A DNA stretch of 64,000 nucleotides, from the NCBI RefSeq assembly GCF_036812735.1, contig NZ_CP117523.1, forward strand, positions 3,162,001-3,226,000, given 5' to 3'. This document shows, one piece after another, positions 50,992 through 60,473 of this stretch; position 1 is the first letter of the stretch; each line of letters starts with the position of its first letter. The translations under genes and the position numbers were made by a program. This DNA is from Terrisporobacter glycolicus ATCC 14880 = DSM 1288. GTDB taxonomy: Bacteria; Bacillota; Clostridia; Peptostreptococcales; Peptostreptococcaceae. The notes under the pieces were generated by a model. The model saw only the letters and a program-made list of their open reading frames with translations, ran no database searches and was not told where the DNA came from.

Positions 50992-52269
50992 TTATAATAC
51001 TCTCCTAGCATTTACAAATGCTCCGTTATAATAAGAACTCATTTGAGAAATTACAACTTTTCCTTTACTTGATGACGCATGTATAAATTCATTATTTCCT
51101 AAATATATTCCAACATGGCTAACATTACCATTATTTGATCCACTTGTATCAAAAAATATTAAGTCTCCAGCTTTTAAATTACTTTTACTTACATAAGTTC
51201 CATATTTGCTTTGATCCTTTGAAACTCTTGGTAAACTTATATTTGATGCATTTTTAAATACATAGTAAGTAAACCCTGAACAGTCAAAGCTACTAGGTCC
51301 TTGAGCTCCCCATACATAAGGCTTTCCAAGTAAAGTTTTAGCTACTGATATAACTTTACTTGCTGATGAAGATGTTGAATTAGAATCATTAGGAGCATTG
51401 CTACTTAAATATTCACTTGATACATATCCTGTTTTATTATTATATTTTATTTTTGACCATCCATTTGATGCTGATATTACTCCTATCTTAGTTCCACTTG
51501 ATAATGTTCCTATTACTGAATAACTTGTTGATGGTCCACTTCTAACATTTAATGTTGAAGTATTTACATATTTTGTTGTTGTATTACTTGATTCAGGAGC
51601 ACTACTACTCAAATACTGACTTGATACATATCCTGTTTTACCATCATATTTTATTTTTGACCATCCATTTGATGTTGATATTACTCCTATCTTAGTTCCA
51701 CTTGATAATGTTCCTATTACTGAGTAACTTTTTGATGGTCCACTTCTAACATTTAATGTCGAGGTATTTACATATTTTGTTGTTGTATTGCTTGATTCAG
51801 GAGTACTACTACTTAAGTATTTACTTGATACATATCCTGTCTTACCATCATATTTTATTTTTGACCATCCATTTGATGTTGATATTACTTCTACCTTAGT
51901 ACCACTTGATAATTTTCCTATTACTGAGTAACTTGTTGATGGTCCACTTCTAAAGTTCAGTGATGTAGTATTTACGTATTTTGTTGTACTCGACGAATAT
52001 TCTCCAACGTATTCCCCATAAACATATCCTATTTTATTAGAATACTTAACTTTTATCCAGGAACCGCTTTCACCTAAATATTCTACTTTATCACCTTTAT
52101 TAAACTTTCCAATTGATGAATAACTTGTTGATGGCCCACTTCTAAAGTTTACTGCATCTGCTGTTATAACTCTATTCTCAGTATCTGCAAATGCTGTAGT
52201 CATTCCTGTATGTAACATAATTGATGATGCTACTAATCCTGTTAAAACGTATTTTTTTTCAATACTCAT
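50992..52269 (-). CDS. Secreted NlpC/P60 endopeptidase with four SH3b domains
   Basis: A 425-residue cell-wall hydrolase. A signal peptide (1-28, ending TTAFA) is followed by four SH3b domains (about 32-88, 95-153, 163-221 and 231-289), a short Ser/Asn linker, then NlpC/P60 (302-425) with C330, H385 and H397. SH3b units 2-4 are nearly identical and are encoded by 204-bp DNA repeats, so the number may vary between strains. It should cleave D-gamma-glutamyl-diaminopimelate bonds in the wall. Its terminator and neighbour make it a tandem paralogue of the 50002-50823 gene. Confidence 0.92.
   Translation of the reverse strand: MSIEKKYVLTGLVASSIMLHTGMTTAFADTENRVITADAVNFRSGPSTSYSSIGKFNKGDKVEYLGESGSWIKVKYSNKIGYVYGEYVGEYSSSTTKYVNTTSLNFRSGPSTSYSVIGKLSSGTKVEVISTSNGWSKIKYDGKTGYVSSKYLSSSTPESSNTTTKYVNTSTLNVRSGPSKSYSVIGTLSSGTKIGVISTSNGWSKIKYDGKTGYVSSQYLSSSAPESSNTTTKYVNTSTLNVRSGPSTSYSVIGTLSSGTKIGVISASNGWSKIKYNNKTGYVSSEYLSSNAPNDSNSTSSSASKVISVAKTLLGKPYVWGAQGPSSFDCSGFTYYVFKNASNISLPRVSKDQSKYGTYVSKSNLKAGDLIFFDTSGSNNGNVSHVGIYLGNNEFIHASSSKGKVVISQMSSYYNGAFVNARRVL
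51379..51987. repeat. Three tandem 204-bp repeats coding SH3b domains
   Basis: Identical words such as GACCATCCATTTGATG recur at 51455, 51659 and 51863, a strict 204-bp (68-codon) period. Each unit encodes KYVNT..LN(V/F)RSGPS..YSVIG then SNGWSKIKY..KTGYVSS. High similarity implies recent amplification or gene conversion. Confidence 0.85.
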
Positions 52270-52472
52270 AAATATATTATAACCTTTATCTAGTTATAAT
52301 TTACTCAACTCCTCTCACAGTGCTATTTCTATATTGTCAATTTTTAAAGATAACTTTCTTAATAATTTTAAATATTATAATTAGTATTATTACAAAAACG
52401 TAAGGTTTTGTCCATAAGTTTAAATGTTTTTACATTATTTACATGAGTAATTAACTAATTTTTGGATATAAT

Positions 52473-52503
52473 AATAGGCTAACTATAATTTAGTTAACCT
52501 ATT
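52473..52503 (-). terminator. Terminator after dut
   Basis: A 13-bp stem with one G-T pair (52473-52485 / 52491-52503), AATAGGCTAACTA against TAGTTAACCTATT. Confidence 0.6.
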
Positions 52504-52517
52504 ATTATATAAATATA

Positions 52518-52952
52518 TTATTGCTTACCCGTACTTCCAATTCCGCCTCTATCTTCTGCCTGAAGCTTTTCAACTTCATCAAAAACTATCTTTGGTTGAT
52601 TTTCTTGTATTCTAAATTGGCATATTCTATCGTTTATTTCTATTACTGTATCTCTAAGAGCAAATGCTGGCATAAACCACCAATCATTAGAGCCACAATA
52701 TGTGTTATCTACGATTCCACAATGATTAGTTTGAATTATTCCAAAGTTTTTAAAAGTACTACTTCTTGGCACTATATGAGCTTCATAACCTTTAGGCAAC
52801 TCCATAGCTACTCCTAAATGAATTAATTTAAACTCTCCTGCTTTTAATTCGACTTTTTCAGCAGCTCTTAAATCTATCCAGTCAGACTTTCCATCTATGT
52901 ATTCTAATCTTTTTATTTCATCATTAAGATATTGAATTTTTATATTTTTCAT
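52518..52952 (-). CDS. dut: dUTPase (trimeric type)
   Basis: Hydrolyses dUTP to dUMP and pyrophosphate, 144 residues. Motifs of the trimeric family: [14 protein letters not shown] (1), [11 protein letters not shown] (2), [14 protein letters not shown] (3), DRICQFRI (4) and RGGIGSTGK (5). The WW-containing insertion after motif 3 is a mild variant. AAAGGAG precedes the ATG. Divergent from topB. Confidence 0.92.
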   Translation of the reverse strand: MKNIKIQYLNDEIKRLEYIDGKSDWIDLRAAEKVELKAGEFKLIHLGVAMELPKGYEAHIVPRSSTFKNFGIIQTNHCGIVDNTYCGSNDWWFMPAFALRDTVIEINDRICQFRIQENQPKIVFDEVEKLQAEDRGGIGSTGKQ

Positions 52953-53116
52953 GCTGTTATCTCCTTTTAAACTTGTTATTTTTCATCTTATTTAAAACAC
53001 TTTTATATTTTACTACAATATACAATATTATGTAAGAGTATAAGAATTTAATTTCCAAATACTTGAGTAGTTCCAATATATATGGTAATATTGTAATGTT
53101 CAAAAGGAGGTATGAA

Positions 53117-55306
53117 ATGAAACTTATTTTAGCAGAAAAACCATCTGTTGCTAAGACTATTGCATCCTTTTTAGGTGCAAAAACTAGGCACAATGGATAT
53201 TTTGAAGGAAATGAATATATTGTCACTTATGCAGTTGGACATTTAGTATCTCTATATGATATGAAAGATTATGATAAAGATAAGTATTCTGGATCATGGA
53301 AGATGGATAATTTTCCATTTATCCCTCAAGATAGATTTAAATTTAAAGTTGAAGCTTCTAAAAAAGATCAATTTAATGTAATTAAAACCTTGTTAAATAG
53401 AAATGATGTTGAATATATAATAAATGCAACAGATAATGATAGAGAAGGTGAGCTAATATCTTTTTTAATTTTTCTTATGGCAAAAAATAAGAAGCCTGTA
53501 AAAAGAATATTAGTTAATGAGTGGACTCCTCAAGATATCACAAAAGGTCTTCAAAATCTTAAGGACGATGAAGAAATGAGAAATCTACAAGCTGCTGGTT
53601 ATACAAGACTAATCACAGACTGGCTAATAGGTATAAACTTTACTTCCATAGCCACTCTTAAATATGGAAATGGTAAATTACTAAATATAGGACGTGTTAT
53701 ACTTCCTACGGTAAAACTAGTTTACGATAGAGACATGGAAATTAGAAACTTTATTCCAAAAACTTATTATGAAATAGAAGGAAGTTTTAGATGTGAAAAT
53801 GGTGAATATAAAGGTAAGTTAGTTAAAAATAAAAATAGTAAATTTGATACACCTGAAGAAGCTAAGGCAATAATAGATAGTATTATTTCTAAAGAAGGTA
53901 TTATAACAGATAAAAAAGTTACCACTTCTAAAGAATATGCTCCTAAATTATTTTCTCTGACTTCACTTCAAGGTTTTATAACTTCTAAGTATAGTCACTT
54001 TACATCAGATAAAGTTCTTAGCGTTTGTCAGTCTTTATATGAAGGTAAAGGAAAAGGTGGATATATTACTTATCCAAGAACAGATTCTATTTATCTTGAA
54101 GAGAGTTTAGTGGATAAGACTGCTCAGACTTTAGAAAAATTAAAAAAAGGTCTACCTTATGAAGCTAAAATTAAATTTACAAAAACAAAAAGAGTCTTTG
54201 ACTCTTCAAAAGTTGATAGCCATAGTGCCATCACACCGACTTACATAATTCCTACAAATCTAACACCTGATGAAGCTATTGTTTACAATGCTATCAAACA
54301 TAGATTTATTGCTAACTTTATGCCACCTGCAGAATATGAAAATACAGAAATTAAAACTGATGTGGATAAAAATATCTTCCTTACTAAAGGAAAGGTGTTA
54401 AAAGTTAAAGGTTATTTAGAAGTATACAATAAGGAAGAGAAAGACGACTTACTTCCTATGATGAATAAAAATGAAGTTGTAGATGTTATTGAAGTAAAAC
54501 CTATAAGCAAACAAACTACTCCTCCTAAACCATATACTGAGGATACTTTGCTTAAGGCCATGAAAAACTGTGGTAAAAATGTATCTGAAGAAGACACTGC
54601 TGTGTTATCTGGTTATTCCATAGGAACTTCTGCTACTCGTGCTGATGTGCTAAAAAAAATTGGTCAAGTTGGATACGTAAGTAAAAAAGGAAAATCTTAT
54701 TTTATAACTGACTTAGGTCAAAATCTAGTAGAAATATTCCCTGTTAAAGAATTATTTGACGTAGATTATACTGGTAAACTAGAAAAAAGCTTAAGTGATA
54801 TTCAAAAGGGTCAGTTTACTAGAAAAGAATATTTAAACAATATAATGAGCTTTATTTGGAATAGCGTTAATCTTATTAAATACGATAGACCAAAAAAGAT
54901 TTCTACAGAAAGTTTCACTTATAATTCAAAAACTAAAAAGTTTGTTAGTAATAAAAAAACTTCATCATCTAAGAAATCAACAAAGGCTGCTAATAAGACA
55001 TCTAAGTCCAGTGAAAATACTTCTCTAGGGAAGTGTCCAGTTTGTGATGGAGATGTTATGGAAAGCGAAAAAGGATTCTTTTGTACAAATTATAATAATT
55101 GTAAATACGGTATATTCAAAGATGATAAATACCTACAATTATTTAAAAAGAAGCCAACAAAAACTATGGTTAAAAGCTTACTTAAAAAAGGTGAGACCAA
55201 GGTGAAATCTATGACTGGTAAGGATGGGAATAAATTTGATGCCATACTAAAATATGAAAAAAATCATAATGGATATTATGGTTGGTTAATAAAAAAAGAT
55301 TCATAA
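53117..55306 (+). CDS. topB: DNA topoisomerase III (TopB)
   Basis: Type IA topoisomerase, 729 residues from the ATG at 53117, which AAAGGAGG precedes; the 18 upstream codons of the longer frame are rejected. TOPRIM domain: LILAEKPSVAKTIA and NATDNDREGELI. Catalytic Y319 is in GYITYPRTDS. A lysine/serine-rich linker near 620-650 leads to a zinc-finger-like CPVCDGDVMESEKGFFCTNYNNC. Relaxes and decatenates DNA. Convergent with pepT. Confidence 0.96.
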   Translation: MKLILAEKPSVAKTIASFLGAKTRHNGYFEGNEYIVTYAVGHLVSLYDMKDYDKDKYSGSWKMDNFPFIPQDRFKFKVEASKKDQFNVIKTLLNRNDVEYIINATDNDREGELISFLIFLMAKNKKPVKRILVNEWTPQDITKGLQNLKDDEEMRNLQAAGYTRLITDWLIGINFTSIATLKYGNGKLLNIGRVILPTVKLVYDRDMEIRNFIPKTYYEIEGSFRCENGEYKGKLVKNKNSKFDTPEEAKAIIDSIISKEGIITDKKVTTSKEYAPKLFSLTSLQGFITSKYSHFTSDKVLSVCQSLYEGKGKGGYITYPRTDSIYLEESLVDKTAQTLEKLKKGLPYEAKIKFTKTKRVFDSSKVDSHSAITPTYIIPTNLTPDEAIVYNAIKHRFIANFMPPAEYENTEIKTDVDKNIFLTKGKVLKVKGYLEVYNKEEKDDLLPMMNKNEVVDVIEVKPISKQTTPPKPYTEDTLLKAMKNCGKNVSEEDTAVLSGYSIGTSATRADVLKKIGQVGYVSKKGKSYFITDLGQNLVEIFPVKELFDVDYTGKLEKSLSDIQKGQFTRKEYLNNIMSFIWNSVNLIKYDRPKKISTESFTYNSKTKKFVSNKKTSSSKKSTKAANKTSKSSENTSLGKCPVCDGDVMESEKGFFCTNYNNCKYGIFKDDKYLQLFKKKPTKTMVKSLLKKGETKVKSMTGKDGNKFDAILKYEKNHNGYYGWLIKKDS

Positions 55307-55307
55307 T

Positions 55308-55348
55308 AAAAAAGGAGAAATAAATTTTAATATTTATTCCTCCTTTTC
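55308..55348. terminator. Bidirectional terminator between topB and pepT
   Basis: Arms AAAAGGAGAAATAAA and TTTATTCCTCCTTTT (about 55310-55324 / 55333-55347), one bulged base, A and T tails on both sides. Confidence 0.65.
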
Positions 55349-55370
55349 TTAATTAAATATGTAAAAATAA

Positions 55371-56588
55371 TTACATTTCAGCATATATTTTAACTAATTC
55401 AATAGCTATATCAACAACTTTATCCATACCTTCAACACTTATATGTTCGCAAGCTCCATGATAAGCCGCTCCACCAGTTCCTATGTTTGGACAAGGTAAC
55501 CCTTTGAAGCTTAATTGAGCTCCGTCAGTTCCTCCACGTATAGCATCTACCATTGGCTCTAAACCTACTGCTTTTATAGCTTTTTTAGCATTATCTATTA
55601 AATGCATACATGGTTCTATTTTTTCTTTCATATTTCTGTATTGTTGTTTTATAGTAAGAGTTACCACACCTTCACCATATTTTTCATTCATAGTTTTTTC
55701 TATGTTTTGTAAAAATTCATTCCTTGCAGCAAATTTATCTGCATCATGATCTCTAACTATGTAAACTAATTTAGAATATTCAACTGAACCTGTAGTTTCC
55801 ATTAAGTGATAAAATCCTTCATATCCTTCAGTCGTTGCTGGAGTTTCATTTGGCAACATTGAGTTTATTTCCATCGCTAATAATTGCGAATTTACCATTA
55901 TATCTTTTGCACTACCTGGATGAACATTTGTACCTTTTATTTCAAATGTAGCTGAAGATGCATTGAAGTTTTCATATTCTATTTGCCCTTCTAACCATCC
56001 ATCTAAAGTATATGCAAAATCAGCTCCAAATTTCTCAACGTCAAAATTATGAGCTCCTGTACCTATTTCTTCATCTGGATTAAATCCTATACTTATCTTT
56101 CCATGAGGTATATTTTCTTTTTGTATTATTTCTATTGCAGTCATTATCTCTGCTATACCTGCTTTATCATCTGCACCAAGTAAAGTAGTTCCATCTGTAG
56201 TTATTAAAGTTCTTCCTTTAAAGTTTTTTAAATGTGGGAAATCAGAAACTTTTATAACTCTTCCACTATCTCCTAGAACTATATCTTCTCCATCATAATT
56301 ATCTACGATTTGTGGATTTATATTTTGTCCACTTATATCTTCTGAAGTATCTAAGTGGGCTATAAATCCTAATTTAGATTTGTCTTCATATCCTTTTGTA
56401 GCAGGTAAAGTTCCATAAACATAACATTTATCATCTACATGAGCATCTTCTATTCCTAGTTCTTTCATTTCTTCTACTAATAATTTAGCTAAATCAAATT
56501 GACGCGAAGTAGAAGGTACCGTTTCGCTACTACTATCACTAGTAGTCCATACTTTTACGTAATTCAACATTCTTTCATAAGCTCTCAT
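55371..56588 (-). CDS. pepT: Peptidase T (tripeptidase)
   Basis: Zinc aminotripeptidase of the M20 family, 405 residues. Metal-site blocks: FIAHLDTSED, TDGTTLLGADDKAGIAE, NPDEEIGTGAHNFD, and the late GGTDGAQLSFKGLPCPNIGTGG..HGACEHI with the final His. Trims tripeptides brought in by the POT transporter gene upstream on the same strand. AGGAG site present. Confidence 0.96.
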   Translation of the reverse strand: MRAYERMLNYVKVWTTSDSSSETVPSTSRQFDLAKLLVEEMKELGIEDAHVDDKCYVYGTLPATKGYEDKSKLGFIAHLDTSEDISGQNINPQIVDNYDGEDIVLGDSGRVIKVSDFPHLKNFKGRTLITTDGTTLLGADDKAGIAEIMTAIEIIQKENIPHGKISIGFNPDEEIGTGAHNFDVEKFGADFAYTLDGWLEGQIEYENFNASSATFEIKGTNVHPGSAKDIMVNSQLLAMEINSMLPNETPATTEGYEGFYHLMETTGSVEYSKLVYIVRDHDADKFAARNEFLQNIEKTMNEKYGEGVVTLTIKQQYRNMKEKIEPCMHLIDNAKKAIKAVGLEPMVDAIRGGTDGAQLSFKGLPCPNIGTGGAAYHGACEHISVEGMDKVVDIAIELVKIYAEM

Positions 56589-56629
56589 AGTTTCAATCTC
56601 CTTCTATTTAAAAATTTATTTTAATTTAA

Positions 56630-56664
56630 TAAAAAACTGGGTTCTGTAACAGCTCAGAACCCAG
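56630..56664 (-). terminator. Terminator after the POT gene
   Basis: An 11-bp stem ACTGGGTTCTG / CAGAACCCAGT (56636-56646 / 56654-56664), followed on the minus strand by six T. Confidence 0.88.
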
Positions 56665-56697
56665 TTGTAATATTTTTATTTTGATACTGTATGATAA

Positions 56698-58077
56698 TTA
56701 AGCTACTATATTTTCGCCATTTTCACTATCATCAGCAACTAATTTGCTTAAGTTTTTATCTAGTGCAAATAATGCTACTGCACAAACAAATAATATTACT
56801 GGTATTGCAGTATAAACTGTTATCATATCAAATTGCTTTGTAAAGTTATATATTGCTCCGTGAGTTTTACCAGCTATAAATGTAGCAAAAGTCCAAACTC
56901 CCATTAATACTGCTAAGTATTTTTTTGGAGCATATTTACTTACAAATGAGTTTCCAAGTGGAGAGAAGCACATCTCCCCTAAACTTAAGAAGAATCCAAA
57001 TGCTATTATCCATATTATAGAAGCTTTTGCTGTATCTGGAGCTCCTATTCCTCTTGTAAATTCAGCTCCAACTAACATTAAGAATGCAACTCCTAAGAAA
57101 GCTAATCCTATACCTGTTTTCTTAAATAAAGATAAGTCTCCTTGTGGTCTTTGAGATAGTTTGTACCATAAAGAACCTAAAACTGGCCCAAGAGCAATAC
57201 ATAAGAATGCATTTTCTGAGTCAAACCATAATAATGGAACCTCAAAGTTACCAATTGACATATCAACAAATGCTCCACCATAATCATAAACTGCTAGGTA
57301 AGTAAGATACCAGAATAACCAGAATATTACTGAAAAAGTAGAAACTAAAACTATAGCCATTACTCTTTTCTTTTCTATTACAGTCAATGGTGCTTTACTA
57401 TCATCTTTATTACTATTATCTTTTTCTTGACCAGCTAAGAATGGCTTTTTACCATGTTCTCCCAATAGCTTCCACCCTAAAACAAATATTATTGCTCCAA
57501 CTACCATTATGGCTGCCGAGAATTTAAAGCATGCTGTAAATCCTAAGACATCACCTTTATTAAATAAATACATATAAGCAAATCCAAAGAAAGTTGTTCC
57601 AAAGAAACTACCTATATTTATGAAACTATATTGTGTTGAGAAAGCTGAGTCAAGTTGATCTTGATCTTCAAATAAAGTACCTGTTAATGCAGATAAATTA
57701 CCTTTAAATAAGCCTGTACCTAAAGCAACTAAAGCTATCATTATATTAATTCCTGATATATCTGTAGCATTAGCCCCTATAAAATAACCTGCACCCATTA
57801 TTAACATTCCTACCGGTATTGCATATCTAGCTCCTACCCATCTATCACAAACCATACCACCAAATATTGGTGCCAGATAAGTAAATGCAACTAAGTTAGC
57901 TACTGCTAAAGCTGCCTGATCTGATGTAAGTCCTAGTCCGCCTGTTGCAACACTTGCTGCAATAAATAATAACAATATTCCTTTACTTCCATAGTATGCT
58001 GATCTTTCAAATGAAAAAGCACCTGAGCATAAATAGAAAGCTAAAGGTCTTTTTTTTGATTTAACTGTGTTTTCCAT
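56698..58077 (-). CDS. POT-family proton-coupled oligopeptide transporter
   Basis: Di-/tripeptide importer of the MFS, 459 residues and about fourteen helices. SFERSAYYGSKGILLLF contains the ExxERxxYY-type signature (here FSFERSAYYG), FTYLAPIFGGMVCDRWVGARY is the second POT motif, and SLGEMCFSPLGNSFVSKYAPKKY is the late one. The ATG at 58077 has GGGGG five bases before it; the longer frame's first sixteen codons are dropped. Part of a peptide-use cluster with pepT and two M24 peptidases. Confidence 0.93.
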   Translation of the reverse strand: MENTVKSKKRPLAFYLCSGAFSFERSAYYGSKGILLLFIAASVATGGLGLTSDQAALAVANLVAFTYLAPIFGGMVCDRWVGARYAIPVGMLIMGAGYFIGANATDISGINIMIALVALGTGLFKGNLSALTGTLFEDQDQLDSAFSTQYSFINIGSFFGTTFFGFAYMYLFNKGDVLGFTACFKFSAAIMVVGAIIFVLGWKLLGEHGKKPFLAGQEKDNSNKDDSKAPLTVIEKKRVMAIVLVSTFSVIFWLFWYLTYLAVYDYGGAFVDMSIGNFEVPLLWFDSENAFLCIALGPVLGSLWYKLSQRPQGDLSLFKKTGIGLAFLGVAFLMLVGAEFTRGIGAPDTAKASIIWIIAFGFFLSLGEMCFSPLGNSFVSKYAPKKYLAVLMGVWTFATFIAGKTHGAIYNFTKQFDMITVYTAIPVILFVCAVALFALDKNLSKLVADDSENGENIVA

Positions 58078-58178
58078 GTTGTCCCCCATATAATGTATTT
58101 TTTGTGTATTTTTCATATCAGTCATTTCCTAAGCTGTTAATAAATATGTCTGATTGTCTGTACACAGTTTTATGATAA

Positions 58179-58212
58179 CTATCAAAGATATCTTAATAGA
58201 TATCTTTGATAG
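58179..58212. other. Perfect 15-bp palindrome upstream of the POT gene
   Basis: CTATCAAAGATATCT / AGATATCTTTGATAG (58179-58193 / 58198-58212), four-base loop. No T run on either side. It lies in the gap after the aminopeptidase P gene and about 100 bp before the POT start, so it may be an operator or a processing site. Confidence 0.5.
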
Positions 58213-58271
58213 ACTCAAACTCATTAAGCTTATTTCAAACTTTTTTAATATTATGTTTTTAATTTTCAATA

Positions 58272-60065
58272 TTAGATTGCTCTTGTATATTTTTTTAACC
58301 AGTTTCTTTCTTCTTCAGTTAAATAAGGACTGATTTTTTCATATACATTTTTATGATAATCATTTAAATATGATTTTTCTCTTTCAGTCATTAAGCTTGG
58401 ATTAATTCCATCCAAATCTATTGGACACATAGTTATTGCATCAAATGCCATAAATTGTCCATTTATATTTTTCTCTAGCTTTTTAACAACTAGTTGATTT
58501 TCTATACGAATTCCATGAGAACCTTCCATGTAAATTCCTGGCTCATTTGTTATAACCATTCCTTCTTCAAAAGGAGTTGTTTCATGTTTTGCAGGTACAA
58601 TATACCATCTAAATCCAGCTGGTCCTTCATGTACGCTTAGCATATATCCTACACCATGTCCTGTTCCGCATTTATAGTCAATTCCCATATCCCACATTGG
58701 GCCTCTTGCAAGTATATCCAAGTTATATCCTCTGCATCCGTGTAAGAACTTAGCCTGAGATAAGTTTATCATACCCCTTGCTACTGCAGTATAATGTGTT
58801 TTCAATTCCTCAGATATTTCTCCCAATATGTATGTTCTTGTTACATCTGTAGTTCCTTCTAAATAATGACCTCCAGAATCTACTAAGAACATATGCTCTG
58901 CTTTTATTTTGTAATCGCTTTCTTCAGTTGCTGCATAATGCATCATAGCAGCATGTTCTTTATAACCTGCTATAGTTTCAAAACTTAAGTCAACAAATCC
59001 ATCTTGTTCTTTTCTAAGTTGTAATAATTTTTCTGATGCACTAAGTTCACTAATTTCAATTTTACCTACATTAGTTTTTAACCAGTACATAAATTTAGTA
59101 CATGCTATACCATCTTTTATATATGCATTTTCTATATTTTTCAATTCAGTTTCATTTTTCATTGCCTTCATTAAAACTGCAGGATTTTCTATTTCTACTT
59201 TTTTAATATTTTCTGAAATATTATTATATAAAGAATAGTTTACTCTTTCTGGATCTAGCATTATAACTTCTTTTTCTTCTAATCCTTTTATGAAATCATA
59301 AACATCATTATATGGTCTTATTTCTATATTAGATTCATTAAACTCTGACTTAACAGTATCCTCAAGCTTATTTTCATTAATAAATAAATAAGCTTTATCA
59401 AGAGTTATAACTGCATAAGCAAGTACTACTGGCGTATAACTTACATCATTTCCTCTTATATTAAATATCCATGCTACCTCATCTAGAGTTGTTACTACAT
59501 GAGTTGTTGCACCATTTTCTTTCATTACATTTCTTATTCTATCTATTTTTGATTGGAAGCTTTCTCCCGCATATTTCACATCTAACGCAAAAGCCTTTTC
59601 CTCTGATAAAGCAGGTCTATCTTCCCAAATAGAATCAATTAGATCTTCATCATATTTAATGATAACGTTTTTCTTTTCTAATTCCACTTTAAGCTCTAAC
59701 CCATCTCCAGCTGCTATTAGTCTTCCATCAAAACCTAATTTTCCACCTGTCTCTATATTCTCTATAACAAACTCATTAACAGTTGGTACTCCTTCTTCTC
59801 CCATTTTGAATAAATCTATACCACTTCCTGCTAACTCTTTTTCCGCTTGAATAAAATATCTTCCATCAGTCCATAATCCAGCCTTATCTTTAGTTACTAC
59901 TACAGTTCCCGCTGAACCTTTAAAACCTGAAATAAATTTTCTAGATTTAAAATGTTCCCCAACATATTCACTTTGATGATTGTCTGCAGAAGGAATAATG
60001 TAAGCATCAATATTTCTATCTTCCATTATTTTTCTAAGTGCAGATACTCTACTTACTATATCCAT
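58272..60065 (-). CDS. Aminopeptidase P family (long form) Xaa-Pro peptidase
   Basis: M24 metallopeptidase of 597 residues with two N-terminal creatinase-like domains (about 1-300; DAYIIPSADNHQSEYV opens the first) and the pita-bread catalytic domain. Metal ligands: D's in FLVDSGGHYLEGTTDVTRT, H in CGTGHGVGYMLSVHEGP, E in ITNEPGIYMEGSHGIRIEN. The long three-domain form cleaves N-terminal residues before proline. It is the upstream partner of the POT gene on the same strand. Confidence 0.93.
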   Translation of the reverse strand: MDIVSRVSALRKIMEDRNIDAYIIPSADNHQSEYVGEHFKSRKFISGFKGSAGTVVVTKDKAGLWTDGRYFIQAEKELAGSGIDLFKMGEEGVPTVNEFVIENIETGGKLGFDGRLIAAGDGLELKVELEKKNVIIKYDEDLIDSIWEDRPALSEEKAFALDVKYAGESFQSKIDRIRNVMKENGATTHVVTTLDEVAWIFNIRGNDVSYTPVVLAYAVITLDKAYLFINENKLEDTVKSEFNESNIEIRPYNDVYDFIKGLEEKEVIMLDPERVNYSLYNNISENIKKVEIENPAVLMKAMKNETELKNIENAYIKDGIACTKFMYWLKTNVGKIEISELSASEKLLQLRKEQDGFVDLSFETIAGYKEHAAMMHYAATEESDYKIKAEHMFLVDSGGHYLEGTTDVTRTYILGEISEELKTHYTAVARGMINLSQAKFLHGCRGYNLDILARGPMWDMGIDYKCGTGHGVGYMLSVHEGPAGFRWYIVPAKHETTPFEEGMVITNEPGIYMEGSHGIRIENQLVVKKLEKNINGQFMAFDAITMCPIDLDGINPSLMTEREKSYLNDYHKNVYEKISPYLTEEERNWLKKYTRAI

Positions 60066-60473
60066 AACTATCCACCCCTAAATATAATATTTTGTAAAAC
60101 ATTTGCTATTAAGATGTCTACAAGTCATATACATTTGAATATAATTATTTCATTTGAAACATATATTTGCATTTAACATGTCTTGTCATCTGTAATTATA
60201 ATATAATCTTAGAATAATTACACTACATATTATTATTTTTTTATATAAATTTATATTTATCCATCACAACACTTCCAATAACTACATCCTACAATAATAT
60301 TGTTAATTTTTTAATAATTAAATTAACTTAATTTGCTTTACTTTTTTATTTTTTTAAGTTTTGAATGACTAATATTGACTTTATTAGACATGAATACTAC
60401 AATAAACTTAGTTAATTTAAATAATGAATTTTTAGATTAATTAATTTGTACTTTACAATAGGGGGATTTATTA
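60066..60473. other. 408-bp divergent intergenic gap
   Basis: AT-rich gap between the aminopeptidase P and pepQ-like genes. Apart from the plus-strand promoter at 60375-60403 I see only scattered TATAAT-like words and no ORF, hairpin or repeat worth naming. Confidence 0.6.
60375..60403 (+). promoter_or_regulatory. Promoter of the pepQ-like gene
   Basis: TTGACT (60375-60380) and TACAAT (60398-60403) with a 17-bp spacer, about 70 bp before the start codon at 60474. Confidence 0.6.

Noticed and set aside
52957-53226. Minus-strand 89-codon ORF at the 5' end of topB
   Set aside because: Covers the TOPRIM start of topB and has no ribosome site; hydrophobicity is a by-product of antisense reading.
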